55,368 bases of DNA from an uncultured Candidatus Saccharibacteria bacterium (GCA_938017655.1 CALIJO010000015.1:1-55368); one strand, 5' to 3'; counted from the stretch's first letter, positions 26,884-36,774 are shown. A program made the numbers and translations. The notes: a model not told the origin generated them from the letters alone.

Positions 26884-29370
26884 TTAGTGGTTTTTCGAGT
26901 ATTTTTCAAGTTTTTGATGTAATTTTTCAGTATTTTTGGAAAGCATTACTAGGCGATTTTCAATTTCATATATACCGATTTTAATAATTCGAAACAAAGC
27001 AGGGTCATTTTCGAAACGTTTGGCAAATTTCTGGAATAAAGCAAAATCGGATTGATTGCGGATAAAACGCGCCATAATCTTCGGGTAGACATCAAGCGAT
27101 TTCCCATCAACAGCAGTTTTAAGATAATCCCAGTTTTGATAAAGCCAATCGAAAGTAGCTTTTCTAGTCAAATGATTAGCTAGCAGGTCACGCACGTAGC
27201 CACTATGGTCCTGCAAGCGAATAATCTTGGTGTCCGAGAGCATACCTAATAAAGTCTGAAGATGCGCCTCGTGTTTGGCGTCCGTAATAATATCTAGGAG
27301 CAAGGATTTTATAGTAGGCGACGAGGTCTTAGCGTAAAGATTTAGATACTCCTTAAAACGAGCCTCTTTGGAGTTCTTAAATTCAGCCTCTAAATACGGT
27401 AGTAGTAATTCTGGTGAAATTGCCGCAAAATTCAGGGCGTCGGTGATATATATATTATATTGTTCAGTTAGACGAAGAATGGTTGGCTGATCATCCGCAT
27501 AAACAGCCAGGCTCAAGATGGATTCACGAAGCTTTTTATCATCATCGGTGTCTTCGGTTTTTTCAGAAACGCCAAGACGCGCAATTTGGAGAGAAATCAG
27601 TTCTCGAATATAACTCTTCAAATTAGCTTCGGCCAGAGTATCAGCCGGGCAATAGATCTTAAGTTCGCCGAGAATCGACATAATAATTGACCAAATCGCA
27701 AAGCTAGTTTCATTGCGGAAGTGCTTGAGTAAATCCAGACTGGCCGGTAAATCACCGCGAGGAGTGCGCAAAAGAAGACTCTGGTCAATCAAAAGGCGAA
27801 GTTGCTGTTCCTGACTTAATTCAGAGAAATGCGCGAGCTTGGCCTGAAGCTCCTCGGAAGTGAGGCCGATAATATAATGTCCGGTCATATCGTCAGAAAC
27901 CTGGACTAGTGGCCAAGATTCTTGGTTACTTCGGCCATCCAGATAGAAACGTTCCTGTTTTTTCCCTTCGATAATTGGGAAGCCAGGACGAGTAATCCAT
28001 TGATTCATAAAATCTGAAACATTAAATTCAGCATAAGGTTGCAAGGCGGCCCAGAGGTCATCACCAGTAGTGTTTTGATATTGGTGTCTTTCAAAATAAT
28101 CCCGTAAGCCCTTCAAGAAGTTTTGTTCACCCATCAGGCGCATTAACATAAACATCAAATGCGACCCCTTGGCGTACACAATAGCTGGATCGAAAAGAGT
28201 TTCAATCTCAGAAGGATGATTGACCGCCTGCTTGACTGCTTGAATATCTGGTGAAACATCGCGGGTCAAGGCGTAATAACAGTCAGAGACAAAATATTCT
28301 TGCCAAACTTGCCACTCTGGACGAATCGCATCGAGACAATAATACTCCATCATATTGGCGAAGCTTTCATTTAGCCAGAGGTCATCCCACCAGGCCATGG
28401 TGACGAGATTACCGAACCACTGATGCGATAATTCATGAGTAATCACCGTGGCGATTTGAATTCTATCAGTCAAAGTGGCGGTCTTATCAATCAAAAGGCA
28501 GGATTCACGGTAGGTTACCAGCCCCCAGTTCTCCATAGCACCGGCATCAAAATCTGGTACCGCTACCTGATCGAGTTTCGGCAATGGATATGGCACACCA
28601 AAAGCTTGATCATAAAAATCTAAGGCCTCTCCGGCGATTTGGTTCGGCTCAATCAGAGATTCCTGAGTTTGATTGAGTGGAGCGTAGGTAGTAATCGTGA
28701 CGCCATGCTGATTTTTCGTGGTAACACTTTGGAAATGACCGAGACAGAGCGCCAAAAGATAAGTCGACATACGCGGAGTGGTTTCAAATTCGACAATTTT
28801 ACGCGTGACTTCGGTATTTAAGTTCATGGCATTCGGGTCGGTTTTAGGATTGAGGTCGCTATTCACCGAAGTATAGGTAAGGGTTCGCTCGGTCTTAATC
28901 GGCATATTACTGAGAATCGTGTCAGTCGAATCAGTATCGATAACTTTGAGAGAGAACTTAGCCTTGGCGGCGGGTTCGTCGACGCACGGGAACATCATGC
29001 GCGCATAGTGCGATTCAAATTGAGTAGAAACAATACGCTCGGTCTTCCCTTCATATTCATAAGTCGAAAGATAAAGCCCAGTCATACCGTGCGAAAGTTG
29101 CAAGGAATAACGGGCTTCGATAATAATTTCGGCATCCGAGACCTGCGAAGTAAAACTAATAGTTTCAGCTGCAGTATCCTCTGCAAAAGTCACTGGACGC
29201 TGATTGACGGTTAGCTGATTAATTTTGAGATTTTTGGCGTGGAGTTTGACGGTGGAACTTTTAGCGGTACCCTGAATCTTCACTCGACCTTGAACCTGCT
29301 CAGTGTCTTTATTGATTCTTAATTCAATTTCGTATAATTCTGGTGTAAAGTATTTGGCTAATTGTTCCAC
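26884..29370 (-). CDS. pepN: M1 family zinc aminopeptidase (PepN-like)
   Basis: This zinc metallopeptidase removes N-terminal amino acids from peptides. The 828-residue protein has the exopeptidase motif GAMENWG near residue 275, and zinc ligands HELSHQWFG plus the downstream Glu in WLNESFA near 310-335. An N-terminal beta-domain (about 1-190) precedes them and a helical ERAP-like C-terminal domain (about 520-828) follows. Length is normal for the family. There is no signal peptide, so it is cytoplasmic. The start is GTG 29370 with AAGGAG upstream, inside the end of alaS, so it is the second gene of an alaS-pepN operon. It may help recycle peptides in an organism with little amino-acid synthesis (inference). 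Confidence 0.9.
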   Translation of the reverse strand: MEQLAKYFTPELYEIELRINKDTEQVQGRVKIQGTAKSSTVKLHAKNLKINQLTVNQRPVTFAEDTAAETISFTSQVSDAEIIIEARYSLQLSHGMTGLYLSTYEYEGKTERIVSTQFESHYARMMFPCVDEPAAKAKFSLKVIDTDSTDTILSNMPIKTERTLTYTSVNSDLNPKTDPNAMNLNTEVTRKIVEFETTPRMSTYLLALCLGHFQSVTTKNQHGVTITTYAPLNQTQESLIEPNQIAGEALDFYDQAFGVPYPLPKLDQVAVPDFDAGAMENWGLVTYRESCLLIDKTATLTDRIQIATVITHELSHQWFGNLVTMAWWDDLWLNESFANMMEYYCLDAIRPEWQVWQEYFVSDCYYALTRDVSPDIQAVKQAVNHPSEIETLFDPAIVYAKGSHLMFMLMRLMGEQNFLKGLRDYFERHQYQNTTGDDLWAALQPYAEFNVSDFMNQWITRPGFPIIEGKKQERFYLDGRSNQESWPLVQVSDDMTGHYIIGLTSEELQAKLAHFSELSQEQQLRLLIDQSLLLRTPRGDLPASLDLLKHFRNETSFAIWSIIMSILGELKIYCPADTLAEANLKSYIRELISLQIARLGVSEKTEDTDDDKKLRESILSLAVYADDQPTILRLTEQYNIYITDALNFAAISPELLLPYLEAEFKNSKEARFKEYLNLYAKTSSPTIKSLLLDIITDAKHEAHLQTLLGMLSDTKIIRLQDHSGYVRDLLANHLTRKATFDWLYQNWDYLKTAVDGKSLDVYPKIMARFIRNQSDFALFQKFAKRFENDPALFRIIKIGIYEIENRLVMLSKNTEKLHQKLEKYSKNH

Positions 29371-29380
29371 CCTGTTCTCC

Positions 29381-31255
29381 TTAATCTAAAATTGCTTTAA
29401 TGCGACGAATGCCGGCTGCGGATGATTCTTCTTTCTTAATCTTGAAATGACCGAGCACGCCAGTATGTTCGACGTGAGGACCACCACAAAGTTCACGCGA
29501 GATTGGATTTTCTGCGGCGCCGATAGTATAGACTTTGACGATGTCGCCATATTTTTCCCAGAAGCTACCATGAGCTTTCAAGACATCGCGCGCATAAGCC
29601 TTATCGTATTCGGCGAAAGAAACTGGATAATCTTCCTCTATCCACTGATTGACCTGGTCTTCAATTTTGTTTTTCTCTTCATCGGTGAGTTTGCGATCGA
29701 GATTAAAGTCAAAACGTAGACGCTCAGAGGTAATATTGGAGCCGGCCTGAGCGATATTCGGATCGACGATTTTCTGAAGTGCAGCAAGTAACAGGTGAGT
29801 TGCAGTGTGATATTTCACCGAAGCTTCACCGTGGTCTTCGAGACCACCCTTAAACATACCCTTGCTAGCGGTCTGAGAACGCTCGCGTTGTTCATTGAGA
29901 CTAGCTTGGAATTCAGCTTGCCAGTTTTCACTGAGACTAATTTGGTTTTGCTTGGCTTCTTCGAGAGATAACTCGAGTGGGAAACCATAGGTATCCTGCA
30001 ACATGAAGAGCTCTTTGCCGGTAAGACCCTGGTCTTTAAGCTTATGAAGTTCCTTAAGACCACGGTGAATGCTACGGCGGAAGGCCTGCTCTTCGCGAAT
30101 CAAGACATTCAAGGCGTCGGCACGATTGGTAAGAATTTCATCCGAGAGATCTTGGTAGTTTTCGGCAATAATTGGCACGATTTGAGCCAAGAAATCTTGA
30201 TCGATACCGAGGTTAGTAGCTTTCATTACCGCACGACGAATCAAACGGCGGAGGGCATAGCCTTGCTGTTTATTACTTGGAACTAAGCCTTGAGCCGAAA
30301 GTAAATAAGCACCACGCAAATGATCCGCAATTACGCGCATTTCTTCGGTGTGGTCAGCGTAGCTCAGGCCAGAAATCGCTTCGAGCTTATTAATAATTGG
30401 TTTTAAGAGTGAAGTTTCGAAAACGTCGAAAGAATCCATAGCAGCTGCGGCAATACGCTCAAGGCCAGCACCGAAATCGATATTTTTCTTGGTTAATTCA
30501 GAGAAGGTACCGTCTTGATTGCGCTTATATTGCATGAAGACTTGGTTACCGATTTCCATGAAGCGTGCACCGTCCGAGGCAGGATGAGATTTGCCATATT
30601 TCGCGACATCTTGCTTGTCTTCGCCAAAATCATAGAAAACTTCGGAGTCTGGACCACACGGATCACCAATCGGGGTAGTTTCGACGCCACCGCCACGACT
30701 CCACCAGTTTTCATGATCATCGTAGAAGAAAATATGCTCGTTTTCTTTAATACCACGCCTGGCGCCATCTTCACTGGAGCCAATTTCAGCAATTTCCGCC
30801 TGCACACCGGCTTCGGCAAAGACACGTTGCCAAATTTCGGCCGATTCGGTATCTTTGGGGATGCCGTATTTTTCATTACCAATAAAGCAAGTGACGTAAA
30901 TTTTATGTGGATCGAGTCCGACTACTTCGGTGAGAAATTTAAAGAAGGCCGGAATTTGCTCTTGCTTAAAATAATCTCCCAGTGACCAGTTACCGAGCAT
31001 TTCGAAAACCGTGGTATGACGTGGATCGCCCACATCTTCAATATCCTGCAAACGCAAACATGGCTGTGAATCCGCCAGGCGCTGACCGGCAGGATGAGGC
31101 TCACCGAGAAGATATGGCAAAAGAGGCTGCATACCAGAACCAGTGAAAAGGGTGGTCGGATCATTTTCCAAAACCAGACGCGCTGGAGCGATTACCTGGT
31201 GACCACGACTAGTTTGATATTCAAGAAATTTTTGACGGATTTCACTTGCATTCAT
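29381..31255 (-). CDS. alaS: Alanyl-tRNA synthetase lacking the C-terminal (C-Ala) domain
   Basis: This class II synthetase charges tRNA-Ala. It has about 624 residues from ATG 31255, which follows TGG-TATAAT by 7 nt. The N-terminal catalytic domain shows FTGSGMQPLLPYLLG and PRHTTVFEMLGNWSLGDYFK. The helical tRNA-recognition domain follows, then the editing domain with zinc-binding HTATHLLL and CGGPHVEHTG. The protein ends right after the editing site, so the about 230-residue C-Ala/DHHA1 domain of E. coli AlaRS (875 residues) is absent. Such short AlaRS proteins occur in reduced genomes. The frame extension to 31300 includes the promoter and is rejected. Confidence 0.95.
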   Translation of the reverse strand: MNASEIRQKFLEYQTSRGHQVIAPARLVLENDPTTLFTGSGMQPLLPYLLGEPHPAGQRLADSQPCLRLQDIEDVGDPRHTTVFEMLGNWSLGDYFKQEQIPAFFKFLTEVVGLDPHKIYVTCFIGNEKYGIPKDTESAEIWQRVFAEAGVQAEIAEIGSSEDGARRGIKENEHIFFYDDHENWWSRGGGVETTPIGDPCGPDSEVFYDFGEDKQDVAKYGKSHPASDGARFMEIGNQVFMQYKRNQDGTFSELTKKNIDFGAGLERIAAAAMDSFDVFETSLLKPIINKLEAISGLSYADHTEEMRVIADHLRGAYLLSAQGLVPSNKQQGYALRRLIRRAVMKATNLGIDQDFLAQIVPIIAENYQDLSDEILTNRADALNVLIREEQAFRRSIHRGLKELHKLKDQGLTGKELFMLQDTYGFPLELSLEEAKQNQISLSENWQAEFQASLNEQRERSQTASKGMFKGGLEDHGEASVKYHTATHLLLAALQKIVDPNIAQAGSNITSERLRFDFNLDRKLTDEEKNKIEDQVNQWIEEDYPVSFAEYDKAYARDVLKAHGSFWEKYGDIVKVYTIGAAENPISRELCGGPHVEHTGVLGHFKIKKEESSAAGIRRIKAILD

Positions 31256-31262
31256 GGGGGTA

Positions 31263-31271
31263 ATTATACCA
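31263..31271 (-). promoter_or_regulatory. Extended -10 promoter of alaS-pepN
   Basis: TGG-TATAAT, 7 nt, then ATG 31255, with no ribosome site. The predicted transcript is leaderless. Confidence 0.65.
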
Positions 31272-31359
31272 TATTCTGCAGAACTTCGAGTTTTACACAA
31301 CTTTACAAAATGCTCATGTTATATATAATTAAAATAGATTAAATAAAAGGACGCCGCAA

Positions 31360-31665
31360 ATGAAAAAAATAATTACCCTGTTCCTAATCGGGATTGTGGG
31401 TATAATCCTCTTTATAGTCGTGAAAAATATGGCTAACGGCGATGGGCTGCTAACGATTAGCTGCAAATCCGCACAGAATACCCTCACGATTAAGATCGAT
31501 CCAACGGTAGAAAATTTGGTTTCAGCCACTACGGACGACGGCGAGGATTTCGACCTCGGTGATCTGGACGGAAAAATTCAAAAAGATGGTCTGAAGAAAA
31601 CAGTCGATGACCTGAAGCGCAAATTGGAATTAACTAAGGGTTACGCCTGCTTCGATAAAAAATAA
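31360..31665 (+). CDS. Small membrane-anchored protein of unknown function
   Basis: The 101-residue protein has one N-terminal transmembrane helix (IITLFLIGIVGIILFIVV, residues 4-21) and a short acidic, probably extracytoplasmic domain (TTDDGEDFDLGDLDGKI) ending YACFDKK. Two cysteines (near 38 and 97) could form a disulfide. AAAGGA precedes ATG. It stands alone between divergent alaS and its own terminator. No family is recognised. Confidence 0.65.
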   Translation: MKKIITLFLIGIVGIILFIVVKNMANGDGLLTISCKSAQNTLTIKIDPTVENLVSATTDDGEDFDLGDLDGKIQKDGLKKTVDDLKRKLELTKGYACFDKK

Positions 31666-31667
31666 AA

Positions 31668-31695
31668 AATAACCGCGAAGAGCGGTTATTCTTTC
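31668..31695 (+). terminator. Terminator after the small membrane protein gene
   Basis: AATAACCGC-GAAGA-GCGGTTATT followed by CTTTCC. It could act in both directions between converging genes. Confidence 0.65.
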
Positions 31696-31752
31696 CTAGG
31701 AGTGATGATTTTTCTTTGCCTCCTAAGCTAGTGATGAATTTTCTGTTAAAAA

Positions 31753-32829
31753 TTATTCTGCAATAATACCACCGCCGATACAGATGTCTCCGGCATAGAA
31801 GGCCACAGATTGACCGGCTGCTGGATGCTTGATTTCTTCTTTTAGCGTCACTTCGTTAGTTTCTGAATTAAAACTACAAGGGATGAGTGGTGCACGATGG
31901 CGTACACGACAAGTTAGATTAGAAAGATTTGGCTGAATATCACCGGTGGCCTGATGAATTTGACGAATGATTACATCCTTTAATTTCAAAGTCTTGGTCC
32001 AAAGATTTAAGTGATTGAGGTTTTTCGAAACATATACCAGATTTTTCGCCATGTCTTTACCCACCACATAATAAGGCAGTCCGCCGCCGAGATTCAAACC
32101 GTGGCGCTGACCGATAGTATAGAAGACCGCACCTTCGTGCGTGCCGAGCACCTCTCCAGTATCGCGAGCGACAATCTGACCAGGCACCACCTCAATATAT
32201 TCTTGGAGAAAATCTTTGATCCCGACCTCACCGACAAAACAAACCCCCATAGATTCTTTCTTGTAGGCATTATCGAGACCAAATTCGGCAGCTAGCTTTT
32301 TCACCTCTGGTTTTAGCATTTTACCAAGAGGAAAAAGCGTACGCGAAATTGCTTCGTCGGAAATTCGATAGAGGAAGTAAGTTTGATCCTTATTCGTATC
32401 GGTGGCGAGCTTCAAATTGCCGTCTTCAGATACGGCATAATGACCAGTAGCAATAAAATCGGCGCCCTGACTCATGGCAATATCATAAAAAAGCTTGAAC
32501 TTGATTTCCTGATTACACATCACATCGGGATTCGGGGTATTCCCCTTCCTAAATTCCTCAATCATGTAATCAACTACCTTGGCGTGATACTCGGTTTCAA
32601 AATCAAAAATACGAAAATCAATATCTAACTTAGTAGCCACACGCTTAGCGTCAGCCAAATCCTCCGCCCAAGGACATTTCATGCCTGGAAGATCCTTCGA
32701 CCAGTTCTTCATATAAACACCGACCACGTGGTAGCCGGCATTTTTTAATAGGACGGCAGTGACAGAAGAATCGACACCGCCGGACATACCAACGAAGACG
32801 GTTTTGGGTTTGGCTGCAGGGTTATTCAT
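31753..32829 (-). CDS. mnmA: tRNA-specific 2-thiouridylase MnmA
   Basis: MnmA makes 2-thiouridine at position 34 of Lys, Glu and Gln tRNAs using sulfur from a cysteine desulfurase. The 358-residue protein has the PP-loop VGMSGGVDSSVTA, first catalytic Cys in NPDVMCNQEIKF near residue 105, second in MGVCFVGEV near 198, and the C-terminal beta-barrel. It overlaps the cysteine desulfurase gene by 8 nt, so donor and acceptor are co-expressed; tRNA-Lys(TTT), a substrate, lies at 36698. Confidence 0.95.
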   Translation of the reverse strand: MNNPAAKPKTVFVGMSGGVDSSVTAVLLKNAGYHVVGVYMKNWSKDLPGMKCPWAEDLADAKRVATKLDIDFRIFDFETEYHAKVVDYMIEEFRKGNTPNPDVMCNQEIKFKLFYDIAMSQGADFIATGHYAVSEDGNLKLATDTNKDQTYFLYRISDEAISRTLFPLGKMLKPEVKKLAAEFGLDNAYKKESMGVCFVGEVGIKDFLQEYIEVVPGQIVARDTGEVLGTHEGAVFYTIGQRHGLNLGGGLPYYVVGKDMAKNLVYVSKNLNHLNLWTKTLKLKDVIIRQIHQATGDIQPNLSNLTCRVRHRAPLIPCSFNSETNEVTLKEEIKHPAAGQSVAFYAGDICIGGGIIAE

Positions 32830-34012
32830 GAGTGGCTCCTTCGGTTTGACCGAGACCGATACGCTTGGCTTCTTGATTAACTACTTCGGCGATCACCGAG
32901 GCGGCTTCACGAATTTGTTCTTCGGTATTGAGTTCACCGAAAGTGACGCGAAGGGAGCCGGTAATTTCCGAATCGGTGAGACCGATGGCGGAAAGCACAT
33001 GGGATTTTTGCCCCTTAGAGGCGGCACAGGCGGCGCCAGTAGAAAGCAAGATACCCCGGTCTTCTAACTTAAAGATCAGACGTTCGGCATCGAGGCCATC
33101 GAAGCAGATTGGGCAGAAATTGGCTAATTGGTGCTTTTTGTTACCCAAGAATTTCGGAATGACGAGGGATTTTTCGGTCAAAATCTGCCGGAATAATTGA
33201 TTATATTTTTCATATTTTTTACGACTGGCGGAAATGTGAGCTTTCGCACGCACTGAAGCTTCCGCGAAGCCCATGAGGAGAGGCACATTTTCCGTACCCG
33301 AACGCAGACCCATTTCCTGACCGCCACCATAAGAGATCGGACTGAGTCTAACTCCACGAGAAATATAGAGTGCACCAATTCCCTTCGGGCCATAAACTTT
33401 GGCGGAATTGAGCGTCAAGAGATCGACCCCGAGACGCGCCACCGAAAGGTCGAGGAGACTGGCGGCCTGCGAAGCGTCAGAATGGAGATAAAGTGGCGTG
33501 AGATTACCAGTAGCGAGACGCTGTTCGCGAATCTCACGAATAATTTCGGCAATTTCACTGAGAGGCTGGATGGTACCAAGTTCGTTATTGGCGATGGCGA
33601 CAGAAATTAGAACAGTTTTTTCGGTAATTTTGGCGACCAAATCTTTTAGGTCGATTAGACCGGTATGATCGACGGTGATTTCCGCCACTTTTTTTGCATA
33701 ATGTCTGGCGGATTCTCGCACCGAAGCATGCTCGGTGGCTAAAATCAGAGCCTCGGCGTCTGGGTATTTTTCTAAGACAGTAAACGCGAGATTGATCGAC
33801 TCAGTGGCACCGGCCGTAATAACTAAATCTGGTGATTTCGCACCAATGGTTTGGGCTAGAGCGGATTTTTTCGCTTCATATTCACCGCGCAAATGTTTGG
33901 CAGGAAGATATGGTGCGGAAGGATTGTAAAAATTTTCACTAAAGTATGGCAACATCGCCTCAAGTACCTTAGGATGCACTGGGGTGGCGGCAGCAAAATC
34001 TAAATAAATCAT
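32822..34012 (-). CDS. Cysteine desulfurase (IscS/NifS family)
   Basis: This PLP enzyme takes sulfur from cysteine. The 396-residue protein shows MIYLDFAAATPVHP at the start, PLP-binding ATESINLAF, the Schiff-base lysine in NSAKVYGPKGIGAL near 206, and the catalytic Cys loop STGAACAASKG near 325. With mnmA directly downstream and no Fe-S scaffold gene nearby, tRNA thiolation is the likely main role. The start overlaps the tatD stop (ATGA). Confidence 0.9.
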   Translation of the reverse strand: MIYLDFAAATPVHPKVLEAMLPYFSENFYNPSAPYLPAKHLRGEYEAKKSALAQTIGAKSPDLVITAGATESINLAFTVLEKYPDAEALILATEHASVRESARHYAKKVAEITVDHTGLIDLKDLVAKITEKTVLISVAIANNELGTIQPLSEIAEIIREIREQRLATGNLTPLYLHSDASQAASLLDLSVARLGVDLLTLNSAKVYGPKGIGALYISRGVRLSPISYGGGQEMGLRSGTENVPLLMGFAEASVRAKAHISASRKKYEKYNQLFRQILTEKSLVIPKFLGNKKHQLANFCPICFDGLDAERLIFKLEDRGILLSTGAACAASKGQKSHVLSAIGLTDSEITGSLRVTFGELNTEEQIREAASVIAEVVNQEAKRIGLGQTEGATHE

Positions 34013-34773
34013 TTTTTGGCTCCTAGATTAAAGAGGGTTTCAGAATTTTCTGTGGTAATTTTCGCAACTTCCTCAAAATCTAATCCGAGCTCCTCAGATA
34101 GCCACTTGGCCACATAATAAACATTCGCCGGCTGGTTGGTTTGCCCACGTAGTGGTACGGGAGCGAGAAATGGTGCATCGGTTTCGAGCAAAATTCGCTC
34201 AATTGGCGGCATCGGCAAAGTGGAATAGGTAGCTAAACCATTCACGCCGATATAAAAATCGCGCTCGAGAGATTTACGGAGGTTTTTCTTATTATCAGAG
34301 AAAGAATGCACGACACCGCGGATTTTGGCGGTAGAAAAATTGTCCAAAATCGCAAAAAAATCATCAAAGGCTTCACGAACATGAAAAATCAGTGGCAAAT
34401 CTTCGCGAATGGCGAGGTCTAGCATCTCCTCCAGAAGTCTCGCCTGGTCGAGCTTGTCGTTCTCACCATAATGATAATCTAATCCCACTTCCCCAATTGC
34501 CACAGGACGATTATTATGTTCAAATTGAACATCTTTTCTAGGTTTGTCAAATTCATTGGGGTGGATACCATAGCTCCAGAAAAGCTTGATGGGATTTTGG
34601 GCCGCAAATCCGGCAGCCTTGAAAGAATCTTCGTGATCAGTACCGATACAAATTAGTTTTTCGACCTGTTTTTCGGCGCAGGCCGCTAAAGCCTTAGTTT
34701 GCGCTTCCGGCGTATAAAAATCCAGGTCATGCAGATGACAATGTGAATCGATAAGATACGCCGGTTGAGACAT
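34009..34773 (-). CDS. tatD: TatD family metal-dependent DNase
   Basis: The 254-residue TIM-barrel hydrolase has metal-binding DSHCHLHDLDF at the N-terminus, GEVGLDYHY near 92, FHVREAF near 128, VHSFS near 152 and LLETDAPFLAP near 200. TatD enzymes are 3'-5' DNA/RNA nucleases linked to DNA quality control. AGGAGC precedes the ATG just after the typA stop, so it is the second gene of the typA-tatD-desulfurase-mnmA operon. Confidence 0.9.
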   Translation of the reverse strand: MSQPAYLIDSHCHLHDLDFYTPEAQTKALAACAEKQVEKLICIGTDHEDSFKAAGFAAQNPIKLFWSYGIHPNEFDKPRKDVQFEHNNRPVAIGEVGLDYHYGENDKLDQARLLEEMLDLAIREDLPLIFHVREAFDDFFAILDNFSTAKIRGVVHSFSDNKKNLRKSLERDFYIGVNGLATYSTLPMPPIERILLETDAPFLAPVPLRGQTNQPANVYYVAKWLSEELGLDFEEVAKITTENSETLFNLGAKK

Positions 34774-34774
34774 T

Positions 34775-36613
34775 TTAGCTCCTAGCTTCGCGTTTGCGCT
34801 TGATTGGATCTAACTGGCGCTTGCGGAGACGAAGACTTTTCGGAGTAACTTCGAGAAGTTCATCATCGAGCAGGAAGTCGAGACATTGCTCGAGGCTGAG
34901 ATTGGTATATGGGGTAAGCTGAATTGCGCCATCAGAGGCGTGAGTACGCATATTGGTGAGCTGCTTTTCGCGACAAACATTGATATCAATATCTTCTTTC
35001 TTGTTCGAAAGACCGACGATCATACCTTGATAGACTGGCACCTGTGGTGGAATAAAGAGAATACCACGAGCCTGCACCATGTCGAGAGCATAAGCGGTAG
35101 AAGTACCAGTTTCAAAAGAAATCAAAACACCATTACGTTCTGGCTTGTACTTACCTTCAACTGGACGGTAGCCCTTCGGGATGGAAGACATAATTACGGT
35201 ACCCTTGGTATCGGTCATCAAGCTATTACGAAGACCAATTAAAGCCGCGGTAGAAATTTCATAAGTGAAACGGACGGCACCACCAGAGGTAATTTCCTGA
35301 GCAACAAGATCGGCCTTACGAACACCAAGCTCTTGCGAGACCGCACCGACGTATTCTGGAGTAACCTCAATCGTGAGATCCTCAAATGGTTCACATTTTT
35401 TGCCATTAATTTCCTTATAGACCACTTCTGGACGGCCAGCTTCGAGTTCGTAACCTTCACGGCGCATAGTTTCGATCAAAACTGAGAGGTGAAGTTCACC
35501 ACGACCGGAAACTTTGTAACCGAGACCGTCTTGGACAATTTTCAAAGCAATATTAGTTTCAAGTTCTTTGTGAAGACGATCAGAAATTTGACGAGAAGTA
35601 GTAAATTCACCTTCTTGACCCTTCAAAGGACTAGTGTTTGGGCCAATATAAATACTGAGAGTAGGTGGTTCAAGCTCGATAGTAGGCAGGGCTTCTGGAT
35701 TGTCAAAGGCAGCAATGGTGTCACCGATATTAGCGCTTGGAATGCCAGTCACCGCGACAATGTCACCAGCAAAAGCTTCGTTGACTTCTTCTTTACCGAG
35801 ACCACGATAGACGAAGATACGGTCAACTTTACCATTTTCGGTAGTGACTTCTGGCTCACCGTTAGTAAAATGGGTCTTCACGATTTTAATCGATTGACCA
35901 TGCTTAATATTGCCACGGAAAATCTTGCCGATAGCGTATTTACCAAGGTAATTATCGGAAGCGAGTGAAGCCACGAGAAGTTGCAGGCCTTTCTCGGAAT
36001 CCTCATCGACCTTCGGGGAAGGGATATCATTGATGATGGATTCGAAAATCACGTGCAAATCATCATCCAGATTTTCGGTCTTGCCGGCACGACCATCACG
36101 CGCGATGGCATAATAGATAGGATAATTAAGTTGAGATTCTTCGGTCGCAAGTTCCAAGAAAAGGTCAGAAATTTCGTCTTTCACCTCTTCGATACGAGCG
36201 GCAGGCTTGTCGATTTTATTAATAATTACGACTGGTTTTAATTTAAGATCAAGGGCTTTTTTCAAAACGAATTTAGTCTGTGGCATCGGGCCTTCTTGGG
36301 CGTCAACCACCAAAAGTACACCGTCGGCCATATTCAAAGTACGCTCCACTTCACCAGAGAAGTCGGCGTGGCCCGGAGTGTCGATAATATTAATTTTGTG
36401 ATCGTGATAATAGACCGAGGTCTGCTTGGCGGTGATGGTAATACCGCGCTCGTGTTCCTGATCGCCAGAGTCCATAATGAGGGTCTGACTCATTTCAGCT
36501 TGGTTATCACGGAAGGTATTAGATTGTTTCAAAAGTGCATCCACCAGCGTCGTTTTACCGTGGTCAACGTGCGCGATGATTGCAACATTACGGATATTTT
36601 CTTTATTATTCAT
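34775..36613 (-). CDS. typA: Ribosome-associated GTPase TypA/BipA
   Basis: This translational GTPase binds the ribosome under stress. It has about 612 residues from ATG 36613: P-loop AHVDHGKTTLVDALL, switch II DTPGHADFSGEV, NKIDKP, EF-Tu-like domain II, EF-G-like domains III and V, and the TypA-specific C-terminal domain (VQARGILFIPPQVP near 495). Length is normal. The longer frame to 36775 crosses the opposite-strand tRNA-Lys and is spurious. A TGG-TATAAT promoter at 36639-36647 gives a leader of about 20 nt. Confidence 0.95.
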   Translation of the reverse strand: MNNKENIRNVAIIAHVDHGKTTLVDALLKQSNTFRDNQAEMSQTLIMDSGDQEHERGITITAKQTSVYYHDHKINIIDTPGHADFSGEVERTLNMADGVLLVVDAQEGPMPQTKFVLKKALDLKLKPVVIINKIDKPAARIEEVKDEISDLFLELATEESQLNYPIYYAIARDGRAGKTENLDDDLHVIFESIINDIPSPKVDEDSEKGLQLLVASLASDNYLGKYAIGKIFRGNIKHGQSIKIVKTHFTNGEPEVTTENGKVDRIFVYRGLGKEEVNEAFAGDIVAVTGIPSANIGDTIAAFDNPEALPTIELEPPTLSIYIGPNTSPLKGQEGEFTTSRQISDRLHKELETNIALKIVQDGLGYKVSGRGELHLSVLIETMRREGYELEAGRPEVVYKEINGKKCEPFEDLTIEVTPEYVGAVSQELGVRKADLVAQEITSGGAVRFTYEISTAALIGLRNSLMTDTKGTVIMSSIPKGYRPVEGKYKPERNGVLISFETGTSTAYALDMVQARGILFIPPQVPVYQGMIVGLSNKKEDIDINVCREKQLTNMRTHASDGAIQLTPYTNLSLEQCLDFLLDDELLEVTPKSLRLRKRQLDPIKRKREARS

Positions 36614-36638
36614 ATTGCCCTTATTTTTTACTCTGAAT

Positions 36639-36647
36639 ATTATACCA
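36639..36647 (-). promoter_or_regulatory. Extended -10 promoter of the typA operon
   Basis: TGG-TATAAT on the minus strand, 25 nt before ATG 36613. It lies back to back with the tRNA-Lys promoter. Confidence 0.6.
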
Positions 36648-36678
36648 TATTTTGCTTGATTTTTTGAGAGGGTAGGCA

Positions 36679-36684
36679 TATAAT
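36679..36684 (+). promoter_or_regulatory. -10 element of tRNA-Lys
   Basis: A perfect TATAAT 13 nt before the first base of the tRNA. Confidence 0.6.
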
Positions 36685-36697
36685 AAGAGAGTACTCT

Positions 36698-36774
36698 GGG
36701 TCGGTAGCTCAGCAGGTTAGAGCACGGGCCTTTTAAGCCCGGTGTCGAGGGTTCGAGTCCCTCCCGACTCACCA
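36698..36774 (+). tRNA. tRNA-Lys(TTT)
   Basis: A 77-nt cloverleaf: acceptor GGGTCGG/CCGACTC, D arm GCTC-AGCAGGTTA-GAGC, anticodon stem GGGCC/.../GCCC-type with loop CTTTTAA giving anticodon TTT, T arm with GTTCGAGTC, and encoded CCA. The type I restriction island starts directly downstream, so this tRNA may mark its insertion site (inference; no direct repeat of the tRNA end was found). Confidence 0.95.

Noticed and set aside
36698..36774. tRNA-Lys as a proven attachment site for the restriction island
   Set aside because: No duplicate of the tRNA 3' end and no integrase gene were found near 45.6 kb. The position is suggestive only.
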